In this document: in pieces, positions 22,801 through 34,800 of the stretch
Layout of the letters: the number at the start of each line of letters is the position of its first letter
Numbering within the stretch: the stretch's first letter is position 1
Assembly: GCF_963678635.1 (NCBI RefSeq)
Contig: NC_087063.1
Span: forward strand, 69,523,617 to 69,587,616
Direction of reading: 5' to 3'
DNA: 64,000 nt
Origin: Symsagittifera roscoffensis
Taxonomy: Eukaryota > Xenacoelomorpha > Acoela > Convolutidae
Notes under the pieces: generated by a model
Databases searched by the model: none
Told to the model about the DNA's origin: nothing
The model's input: the letters and a program-made list of their open reading frames with translations, nothing else
Program-made: the position numbers and the translations under genes

Positions 22801-25800
22801 ATAACAGTGTATTAAGAAATTTTAGTAAAAGGGGAGTCATTTACTAGGAAGTCAACATATGCAGAGGAAGAAATAGCCAGGGGCGGATTTAGTGGGGATG
22901 GGCGCACGTTTTCTTTTCCCCTCAGGGGGTTCGACCCCCTGCCGACCCAAAAGGTCCCCCCTTTGTACTTTGAGATATCCATTTTTGGTGACGGACCCTA
23001 AAATTTTTCAAAAAGTGCCTTTGGCGCCAATATATACTAATTTTGAGGGAGGAGCGCGCCAAAAAAATGCGATTTTTTGGTCAAAATTTGCGGCACAGAA
23101 AACTAGGCCAAAGCAGGTACTTTTTAGTGCTTTGGGAGAGCTCAAAAATTTTGGTCGACCTAAAAAAAGGCCACAAAATTTTTTGAAAATCTGTCCCTCG
23201 AAAAAATCCTAGATCCTCCCTATCCTACGCCATTGTTGTTCTTTCCCATCCTTAGAGGGAGTTTTCGAGGAAGAGGGGAGTATTAGGTAAAATAGTAAAC
23301 AGGGGCAGATCTAGGATTTTCTCGAGGGGGGAGACGATTTTCAAAAAAATTTCGAAAACTTTGTCGGACTTTTTTTATAGTTCGACCAAAATAATTTTCC
23401 GAGCTCTCCCATAGCTCTAAAAAGACCTTTTTTTTCGGCGCGCGCTCCCCTCTCAAAATTAGTATATATTGGCTCCAAGGCGCCCTTAGAAAAACTTTAG
23501 AGTCACTCAGACAAAAAAGGATATCTCAAAATAGTACAAAGGGGGACCCGTTAGGTCGGCTGGGAGTCGAATCCCAAAGGGGGAAGAAGAACGTCCCCCC
23601 TAAATCCACTAGTGATAGTAGATATGTTTTCTTTTTAGTGCAATCAAACTTCAACTCAGTTAAAATTTGATGCAGCACCAATTTAAGAGATCAACAAAAT
23701 CAACAACATATCATCCGGGGCATCAACCGGTATAACAGTCCAATGTCATATTTGGATTGTATATTCATTTCGAAGTTGTCAGAGGCAAAATCTCGTGTTT
23801 TATCTTGTTCTCGTCTTTTAAATCGTTTTAGTTTGACTGGGCTTTTTATCTCTACCAAAAAACAAATATAACAGTTTGGTACATTTGTTAAAATGTTCCT
23901 TTGTTACGGTTAATTCTACTTAGTTACAAATAAGATCTGTTTAAAAAGTGAATTAATCTCTAAGTTAAAACATTAAAAAGTGAACAGTCATTCTCTCCGC
24001 CGGAGAGAATGAAGATAACAAGGTCAAATTAAGATTAACCAGTTAAGATGCTTTAAAGTAATTAATGAAAATAAAATGAATCACAACATTCCCCTTAGTA
24101 GGAAAAAAAATTAGAAATACTAAGCGCCTTGATAACTAGCATGTTAACTAACCCTTTTTCTCCCTCTCGAGAAGTCCAACAAAATCAAAATACTGCACGG
24201 TATAGCAAGCGTAATTTCAGTGCTCCGAAGGAATGGCTGAGTTTTCAGAGGTTAAGAGAATCATAAATCCGGCGGATTGTAAATCCGTAATTAAGGCTAA
24301 GTAAGTTTATAATTGTGCTAGGAAAATACTAATACAGATTATAAATGGCTACGTGTGAGTTTTTTAAAGTTTGAATTGGGTTTAACTGTCCCCTTCCATG
24401 AATTTCTCAAGCTCGGCGTTGAAAATTTCGCTATCTAAATCTATGTAATTTTCAAAGCAGTTCACGGCCTCCCTCAGTGAATCGTCGGTAGAAGTGGTGG
24501 AAGATTGGTCAGGAGATTGGGTAAATGCTAGATCAGCTGAACTGTCATCCGGTAGTGTGTTGTAGGCGTGTGATTGAATATCCAAGGGATTCTCGCTGAA
24601 TGTTTGTGGGGGGTAGTTCAAGTTTTCTTCATCGTCCAGAGGTATAGGGTTGGTAGCAGAGCCCGGTTGGTTTTCTAACTCATCTATAATATCTATGTAA
24701 TATCGCTTACCATAGAATTTTGGGGGACCAACATTTCGACTTGAACGTCTTAAAATAAGTTCGTTACCGGTGGTAGTGGTTTCCTTAGGTTGTCTGTCCT
24801 CGCTGGTTCCAATTTCATCGGAAGAGTCTTCTATCTCGAAAACTGGGAAATCCACCGGTTTTTCTCCGACTGATGGTATTGTCAAATCCGAAGGAATGTT
24901 TGGTGTCTCCGTTGTCGTGGTAGAAGGTTTGTCCAATGGTTGTGAGGTAGTTTGGGGTGCTGGTTTTATACTGATTGGGCATTCCGCTGTGCCTGATGGT
25001 TGAGGTTGTTCGTCTAAAATCTCAGGTGTTATATTAGATTGATATGTTTTAGGTTCTAAAATTGAGGTAGGCTTATTGATAGAAGTGTCGTTATCCGAAA
25101 TGAAGCGCTTTCTTATCATTTCTCTACATGGAAAACCTCCCGCAATCCATTCCCAATCGCTAATGTCTGACGTATCCGACGGAATGAACATTGATTCGTC
25201 ACCTGCGAGATATCCAGTATTCGACGTCGAGGCTTTGTTTCTGTTCTTCTTTGATTTGTTGGATTTTGGGGGCTGGTTCGTTCCTCTAGCTCTGGTGGTG
25301 ACCGGGGTGAATGACTCAGTGTGTCTTCCTGTCCTAATGTCTGGTTTCCGCGTCTGTTGTGTCTTCGGATTGTAAGACTTTCTTGGACCTACTTGTAAAT
25401 CACAGTTAGAGAAGAAAGGGAACGAGATATTTCCTTTGAATGAACGAATTGTAGAGGATTTAGACTTTGGGATGGCGATGTCCGACTTTCTAATAATTTT
25501 TCCGTCGGATAATTCAACCGTGGATTTTGTTGAGTTTATTATTTTCTGTCCTAGTTGTTTATAGAATGGATTTCCGTTTATACTTCCGTTAGTTTTCCGT
25601 AGTAGTTTACCTTTAAACGGGCTGTTTAAGGGCACTCGGGATGACGAAGGTTTTGAAGAAGTAGGGAGATCTGAATCATAGCCTTTCTCCAATGGTGACT
25701 GGTTCTTTTTCGGTATGAGGGAGTCTATATATCCGTCCTCTATCCGATCGTCAGCGTTCCAGTCGAGGGCCCTTTCTCTGCTTAAGATCAACTTCCCTTT

Positions 25801-28800
25801 GTCTAAAATTCCACCGGATAAATTATTAGATGCCAATTGCTTCCAAATCGTGTTCGGTTTTCTATTAAAGTGTATTTCGAACGGTGAGCATTTAATTTTA
25901 GATTGGAAGGAAGATCGTAGATTCCAAATGATTTTCGAAATGGCGGTTTGTAATGTAGGTTTTTGGTGATCCAGTGACATTGCTAATAATTTAATTTTTA
26001 CAGTATGTACAAGTTTTTCTACAAGACCGTTAGAACGATGATCCCCAACTGTACAAAATATTATTTTAATATTAAGAGAATTGCAAAATAATTTAAAATC
26101 CTGACTAGTAAAGCAGGATGCGTGGTCGACCCGAATAGATTTTGGAATCCCATGGAGATAAAAATAATCTTGAAGGAATTCGATTACTGTGTTTGATGAC
26201 GTTGAAGATGTAATTTTAGCTGAAGGGAATTTTGAAAAACGATCTATACACAATAAGATGTATTTATTGTTTCCCCAGTTGTTATCTAGTGGGCCAGCGA
26301 AATCAAGATTTATTTCCTCATTAGGTTCGAATAAGGGGGGAAGTTCGCTAATTTGTGTAGTTGGTATGATGCTTTTTATATTCTTACCAGTTTGAGTGCA
26401 TTGTGTGCAATTGATCCCATGGAAGTAAATTTGTCGATATATGTGTGGCCACCAAATATATTGTGCTAAATACTTCATGCCGAATTGGCCAGGATGAGAT
26501 TCATGTAAGGTTTTTAAGACAGCGTTTCTAAGTGTAAACGGAATAACCAATTTTCCATCCATATATAATAATCCGTCGGATTCGTGAAGGTCTTTTGTAA
26601 ATTGGTGTAAGTAACGGGAATTTGCATTAATGTTATCTACTTTATTCTGTAGAGCTTTCACAATCGGGTTTAACATTTCATCATCCTCCGTTAATAAAGC
26701 GACCAATTTTGCATTGAATAATGTGTTTAGATCCAAAGGTCTTTCAGGTAATTTGAGGTTTTCACGGAATTTAGTTACTAGCTTCTTGTGTTCTGAAGGA
26801 ATTTGGAAATCGATAGAGACCTGAATCCCGGAAGTGGAAGGATTAACTACAATTTGGTTATTTGACATATTTACACAATTTATAAGTTTAATATCCGAAG
26901 GATTACTAATTAAGCTACTGTTAAGAATTAAAAAATAGATAAAGGCTGAATTTGATAGAGAAATTTTAGTAAAATCAGTGTTTGAGAAATCCGAAGGAAT
27001 ACATTTAGAGTTGCAAAATTCTGTTCTATAATGTTTTTGATTGCAGATTGAAATGGAAGAGTTGATGAAATTCAATGCTGTAATTATTACGTGATTTCGT
27101 AATTTCGTGTAGTGAGAATTTTCCGAAATCGAATTAATTGAATTACGTAATGAATTTTCAGTATCCAAAGGATTAAGTGCATAATATATTTTTTTGGTAG
27201 TGGCAACTACAAATTCTTCGTCATAATGTGATGGGGGAATTGCTTTATCCGAAGGAGTTCTTGAAATTAAGTCTGTAAAACCCATATCTTTTCCGGCTAA
27301 GTGTTTGATAGTAAAATTAAATGGTAGAAGACGATCTACCCATCTTGTCAACCGGCTATGGTATGTTTTGTTTCCGTGGTTTGGAGACAAGGCGGAAAGG
27401 AGAGCTTTGTGATCGGTGATGATTTCGAATTCGGAGCCGTAGAGATAATTTTTGTAATGTTCCACCGCCCATACAACTCCTAATAGCTCTAATTCGTTTG
27501 TTGAATATTTGGATTCATGCGGATTTAAAAATCTTGAAGCAAATGAAACTGTTTTCCAAACCTTCTCATGAAGTTGTTCAAGGGATGCACCTAACCCATT
27601 ATGTGAAGCATCTGTTTTTACTCTCGTGGGTTTTTTTACGTCGAAATGAGTGTTTTCAGTAAGATTTACTATCTCAGATTTAATCTTGACAAAAGCTTTT
27701 GAGTGATCTTCGTTCCAGCGGAAAATTGATTTCTTGTTTAACAGAGGTCTAAGTGGGCTTCCGAGGGATGCTAGGTTTGGTACAAATTTAATGTACTGAT
27801 TAGTTGACCCGAAGAATGATCTTAATTCTTTTAGATTCTTTGGGATTGGAATATCTTTGATTGCTTTGGTTTTATCGAATAGTGGGGCGATTCCATATTT
27901 CGATATTTTAAAACCGAGCCATTCAATTTCTTTTTGAAAGAATTTGCACTTCGACCATTTAACTGCGAAATTGTAAGAATCTAACGTTGATAAAATTTTA
28001 TACACGATTTTCTTGTGATCGTTAAAACTTCCTTTGGAAGCGACTAATATGTCGTCGAGATAACAATTTGTAAAAGGAATGTTTCCCAAAGTTGAGTCCA
28101 TGACTCTCTGAAACTCGTTTGGCATATCGCCCAGTCCGTAAAAACCCGTTAAAAATTGGTAAGTGCCTGTTATATCTCCGCCGACTAGACTAAAATTGCA
28201 TTGGCTGCTAGTAAAATTGTCCAGCGCGAGTTGACTATAAGCGTTCTTTAGGTCTAGATTTGTAAACCATACTTCTCCGGCGGAATTGTTTGAAATTTGA
28301 GCCGCTACGTTATCAACTAATTCGTGTATATTAGGCATCTGGTATTTGTTCTTGTAGATTTGTTTGTTGATAAATTTTGAATCTAGGGCTAACTTTATCG
28401 ATTTGTCTTTTTTACAAGTAATAACTATTGGGCTGATAAATCTGTCCTCATCACAGTTTTCTAAATTTTTGATGTGTCCTTCGGATTTAAGTCTGTATAG
28501 TTCTGTTTTTACTGAACCCAGTAAATGTAAAGGGACCCTCCTGCCTTTTAGTTGAATTGGCTTTAATGGTTCATGAAAGTGTGTTATTTTTGTTTGATTT
28601 TTTATTTTTCCAATCCGAAGGAATAGTTGTTTGAAAGTTTTTCCAACCATTTCTATTTCGTTATCTAAGTCAAGTGAAGTAACTGAATTGATAGACTTAC
28701 AAGTTCTCTTGTTGTTGGAAGTTGTGTATTGTTTTTGTGAAATTTCGATTCCGACTTTTGGCAAGTTGTCGTTTCCTAAGATGTTTCTTTCATGACCTTG

Positions 28801-31800
28801 AGTTAGGAAGAAGTGGCATTCTTTGTTGGACCAACCATTTGAGAAAATTGGGACGATTACTTTTCCAGTGATATTTATTGCATTGTTCGTAAATCCGCAA
28901 TAAAGTTCCTTAGTAGCCTTATCCACTGGATATATTTTCACGTAGGGGTCTCTTAGTTTCAACTCGTGTAACACATTCTGTTTGAGGAAGCTTACAGGGC
29001 TTGCTGAATCCACCTGTATGTTGAGAATTACTTGGTTTTCGTTTCCTAAGCCGATATTTAGTAGTTTCTTTAGTTCCTTTCCTTCACCGTCGTAGATAGT
29101 TGTTACGTTTAATACAGAGTAGTCGTCATTATCGCTTTGTCCAGATTCAGACCATGCGTTGATTACTCCGCAGCATTCTCTATTAGCTTGGTCGATATGT
29201 ACATCTGATTGTTCCGAAGGATAATGGTGATCTGTATTATTTACAATTTGACTATCCACAATATTTACATTTTTACGGCGTGATTTACAGAGTCTAGTAA
29301 AATGTCCTCGATATTTACATGTCGAACATGTTGTATCTTTAGCAGGGCAAACCGCTAGATGTCCTTTTGTAAAGTTTCCGCCGCATTTCATACATGTGTT
29401 GTTTCTTTCGATGTTTAGGGTGGGTTCTCTTTTTACATTGAAATGATTAAAAGATTTGTTGGAAGAATATCCGCTGGATTTAAAAGTACTCGTCATCTTG
29501 ATGTGGTTTGTAATTCCTTTTTCGTCAATCAGGGCTACGTTTAGGGCTTCTAGGGGCGGTAAAGTTTCCGTGAGAAGTTTCCGTTGGATATCTGAATTCT
29601 TCATGTTATTAATAAAAATATCTCTAATCCATTCGTCTTCTCCTGTGGGAATGTTACATCGTTTAGCCATTTCTGCCAGTGCCCCCCAGAATTGTTCCAA
29701 TGATTCTCTGTCCCTCTGTTTTCTGTTTAAGAGTTTGTGTCTTTCGAAGGTTATGTTTGTTTTTCTCACAAAAGCTATGGATAAGTTTTCCCAAAATTCT
29801 TTGAAGGAAATTTGTAGAACTTTGACTCTCGTGAACTTTTGGCCGAATATTTTCTTTCCTTCGTTTCCGAGGGCTAAATAAAGTATGGATCTTAATTTTT
29901 TGTCCGCCTCTTCCAGTCTCATGCCGTTGAATTTCTTGGTTTCCGACTTTATCGAGGTCATTTCTTCATCATCGAATCTCTTTTGTTCTCGAATATTCCT
30001 CTCAATGCGTGATGTTTTTTGTGCGTCGGATTCATTTTCCGGCGGATTTTCCAATGTTGGGGGAGGTGGATGATATCGTTCCGTTGGATTTAAAAGGTTT
30101 TCGATATCGATGTTCTCTTTCGCGATAATTGCTAGCTGGAATAGATCGCTCCACTCTTCCCAAGGGATTGGTGGGTCCACTGTGTGGTTCTGCCAAAATG
30201 AAGGTATACCTCTCACGTTTGATTCGTTGCTGTTTGACTGCGCCATGTTAAAATGTTCCTTTGTTACGGTTAATTCTACTTAGTTACAAATAAGATCTGT
30301 TTAAAAAGTGAATTAATCTCTAAGTTAAAACATTAAAAAGTGAACAGTCATTCTCTCCGCCGGAGAAATGAAGATAACAAGGTCAAATTAAGATTAACCA
30401 GTTAAGATGCTTTAAAGTAATTAATGAAAATAAAATGAATCACAACAACATTAAAAAAACTAATTCTGATATAATTTCATGAATAATCAAAAATAACCTT
30501 GCTAACTTCGATCGCCCCTGAAGATAAAATAGCAAAAAACAGTATTTACCAATAATATCGTCACATTTTATTTAGTTGGGTAAAAGAAATAAAGTTGCTC
30601 GATTTGAATTTTTTCTATAATTGTGTAAATGCTACCCTGCTGAATGAGCTCTAATTCAAGAAAAAAAAACGACGAATGAGCCCAAGTTTCAGAACAACGA
30701 AACGAATGAACCCATTTTTTTCTACATGAGCCCAAGAGGTTAATGAGCCTATTTTTGTCGATTTTTTCACAATATTTGGCCCCACTTTTTTGGTATGAAT
30801 GAGCCCGATTTTTTAAGTGGAAGAATGAGCCAAGCTTTGTCTTCAAAAAGAGCTGAAAATATTAGAACAACGGGCTAATCAAGCCCATCTTTTAATAAAA
30901 TGCTCCATAATACGAGCTTTTTTGCTTATAATTTTAATGACAAACAAAAAATTTCGAACCGGTTAGGTGGTACTTGTTGTCAAATTAATAATCATAATTA
31001 TTCGAAAAAAAAACTGTAAAAATCTAGCCGCGGCGAGTGTGCGAAAGAACCTTGTATTAGGGTATGATCTACGCCAAATTAGGTGCCACAAAAATGTCTA
31101 AACAGAAAGGGTTATTTATTTCAATCTCTGTGCCATATTCTGTCGTCGAAAATTTCTGAGCAAATTTAACACTCATTTTGCAGTCATTTTTTTTTCTAAA
31201 TTCAGTTTGACTGGTGGGACTTCTCTCTTCGCCAAAGGGCATTCACCTGAAGCCTGTCTGGAGAACCTGAGAGACAACCAGGTTCCCCACACTCTGCTGA
31301 CTAATGAGGAGGCCACTGCCAAGTATCCTATGATAAGGTTCGGATCTGAGATCGAGTGGGTTCTGGAAGAAGCTTCAATGGGGGCTGTGTATGCTGATAG
31401 ATGTTTGAGAGTTACTGTGGTAGGTTTCAATATACTAGTGTTAGGCATGTATTCGATCAATGTAGTGACGCGTCTTGTCATTATTTCAATGAACGCTTCA
31501 CCCATTATATAGATCCACAAACACCAGAAAATCTCGGGCACTTTTTTTAATTTTTTTTGTAGTATAGTTAGTGATAGATAGTCTTTGGATAGTTGAAAGC
31601 TCAGACGCCCCGAGCGAACATGAACAATGAATCATTTTTTTGTCATTTTATAGTCAGTATCTATGAAATTACATTATGATAGGTTTTAATCCATGAAAAA
31701 TGGATAATCCCAAAATTTATAATCAGCTATAATCGATGATTATGGATTTTTGTTGAGAGTTTTTGAATGAAACTTACAAAATTAATTATTAGTTGTCTCG

Positions 31801-34800
31801 GCTCTTTTTCCTTTTCACTTTATCCGAAAGTTACAAAAATTGGCATGCGAGCTAATTAGGCCATCACAAACATTTTTGGTCTTCATAATTAACCTTGTAA
31901 AACCCCTCGTTACACCGTAAAATTGACGCTTATGTGAGGTGGGGGGAAAAGGAAAAAGAGCCGTTGTCTCATTTGCAGTTAAGTTTAGTTGCAGCTACTT
32001 ATTAGGTTTCATAACTTTTATCCATTTCACAATAGATTTTTCTACTTTCTATAATTTCTCTCTTTTTTCAAGTTTTTTTTCACATTTTTTTTATCAGCCC
32101 CCGCCCGCAAAAAATTTTAACCCTCTCCCCCTTTTTTTGCACAACACAGGAGAAGGGTTGAGGCAGGGTCATAGCTGAATGTAGAGGTTGGCGGTGAGGA
32201 TGGGCGTTGGGTGATTTGAAGGGAGTTTTATCGCATTTGTTTTTTGTTGAGACATAGAACAGTTTCCTGCGGATTTTCTGCAAAACATTACCACGTTTAG
32301 AACTTTAAAAAATAATATAATCAATTGATAGATTATACTGGATTTTAAATTTTCAAAAAAAATCAATAATAATCAGTTATGAATAATTTCAGTATCAAAA
32401 ATTCTGAATCAAAATTGGCAATCATGGATTATTGTGGCAATATAATCAATTTTGATGTCCTAATTATAATTTTGTAACGGATTTTAATGGAATATTTTTG
32501 TCTAGGAAATCCTATAAAACTGATTAAAAAGCATGGGCGCTCGGTGAGCTGTATTTGAGAACAATGTGAACAATAACACCAGATCTGTTTACACTTGCGT
32601 GATATCTCAAACTGTTTCCTCGTATTACGATTGCATAACTAACTATAAAGTTCGTATCAAGGCAAAACCCTTAAAATTCCTACTGCCAATAACTGGTCTT
32701 AAATAGCTTTTGTCTTAAAATGCTGACAAAATATAAAGTTTGGGCCGATAATATCAAATGGTAAGTGTTAAAATATTAGTCGTGCCTGGAAATAATAAGA
32801 CCAAATAGCGTGCGGGATAGTTGGCCACGCGTAGTAAATTTTAAAATTTCACCGTCAAATAGTTTGGTTAGACTAATTTCACAGCAACCGTAAAATCAGG
32901 AAAGTACAGTTGACAATGCCGCCCTTAGGAGAGCAAAACGATCAATGGATCGTTCCCCGAGGGCTCCAATTTTTTGAAATTTTGTGTGAAAAAAATCAAA
33001 CCGAGCATATATATTACTACTCTCTTCGAGAGTTGAATTAAAGATAAATAATTTTCGTGGTAATTTTGGCGAGTGTAAGGAATGAAATTAGTTTATTGAA
33101 ACGGTATATTATCTAAATTAATACTTAAATTACAGAAGAAAAAAATAGAGTTTTCATACAAATCATTATCATCGTTTCATATAAGTTTTGAGTCATTGAG
33201 CGTAAAGCACAAGTTTTTCACCAATTTTTCTTGTCCAAGATTTGTCGAGGCCAATTTTCAAAAATTTTAGGACTCACACTCCCAGGCTATAGGGTTTCAA
33301 CAAGATGCGACATTTGTCAATGTAAGGTTTTCTTGATGTATCTAAAATTGGGCGAAAGAAAACACCAGCTTATCCATAGTTCATTTCGGTCTTTAAACTA
33401 ACGTGGTTGAAACAAAAAAAATATGTAGATACAAGAACAAGAAAGGTATATCTAATAAAACAAAATTCACGAAAGAGGCAATGAAAACCAGAACCTCGTT
33501 ATCTCGCAAACCTTAACTGTCGCAATTTAAATGTTGTAAATTAGAGAATATTTCTGCTGTCCTAACTGATTTCTACTCAAAATAACTATCGCGAAATTTT
33601 AGGAACAATTCATTGCCCGTGGCGGAGTTTTGAAAGATGGTGATCAAGTTGTTTCGATTGCTGAGAACAGTGAAAATGGAGTAGTAACAGTTAAGACAAA
33701 GAAAGAGTCATTTGAAGGAAGGAAGCTGATTATATGTGCCGGGACTTGGATAAATCAGCTTCTTCAACCTCTGGGTGTGAAACTGGATGTAAAGGTAAGA
33801 AGTTCGACTTATTTTTTCTCCCAAAGTTTTTTTCTCATATTCAACTATTTTCGTTGGCTTTTGATCTTTAATAAATTTCCTGCAACATAAGTGATTTTAC
33901 TTGATTTTGTACCATATGCATCTGGCAAGTTGGTAGTGAGTTTATCCCAATAAATTACACGATCATTGCATTTTGATTGACCAACAAGAAAATTTCCTCA
34001 ATGTCATTGCTTGCGCTTGCATACACGAGATCATATCATCTTTTTTCTCAAAATGATATCTCTTTTAACTCTTTTTCAGATAACAAAGATCACAATCTGT
34101 TACTGGAAAGAGACAGATGATTCTATGAAAATGCCAACTACTCAATTCCACTATGATACAAACATGTATCTCATTCCCGAAATGGAACACAAGGGATACG
34201 TGAAGGTATGCAATTACAATATATCTCGACTGTTACGCAAGATTGTCTCAAACAGCTTCTGCTCCGATAACTTCCCAGTAGAGTTCTAGCTGAGTTAAAT
34301 CGATACTGTGAAAAGTTTCCGGCTGCATCCAGAAAAAACTACATCATCTTGTAAGAAGATTCGACCTAATAGATGACACAGCAGATGTGATAAATTAACT
34401 TGAGAAACGGAAGAACAATCAGACCAGTTTTTCTTGACACTGAAGATTTTTCGTTGAATGTTATCCCTCCCTAACTCATGTTACGACCGACAGGGTTACT
34501 AAATGTTCCTAAGTTTGAACCACTTAAAAGCTTGTAGTAATTGCTCACGAAAACCTCCCCGTCATAGTTCATTTCCGCTTATTTCATTTCCGCTTATTTC
34601 ATTTCCGCTTATTGTTCCGACTTTCGATAAGAAAGTAACGGAATATTTGTGCTCGGGGTGGGTTTTTTTTTTCTTCAGACAAATTTCGACTTTTTAACTA
34701 GCCATTTTTGACGGAATTTTTTTATATCATTCCAAAGGTATTGTTGTCCTGAGCTCAAATTTGAAAAGATATTTCACCTGTGATCATTTTTCGTAAAGTT

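Larger units (their letters stand above)
23886..30447 (-). mobile_element. Full-length, recent Ty3/Gypsy LTR retrotransposon in PIPOX A intron 2
   Basis: Minus-strand element with LTRs 30246-30447 (5') and 23886-24088 (3'), flanked by the 5-bp duplication ACATT (23881-23885, 30448-30452). The LTRs differ only by one deleted base. The PPT is AAGGGGAA (24096-24089 on the minus strand) beside the 3' LTR. The PBS TGGCGCAGTC abuts the 5' LTR. One open frame encodes Gag and Pol. It lies antisense to the host gene. Confidence 0.95.

Noticed and set aside
24770-30073. Several plus-strand open frames across Gypsy element 1
   Set aside because: All lie opposite the long Gag-Pol frame and have no domain content.
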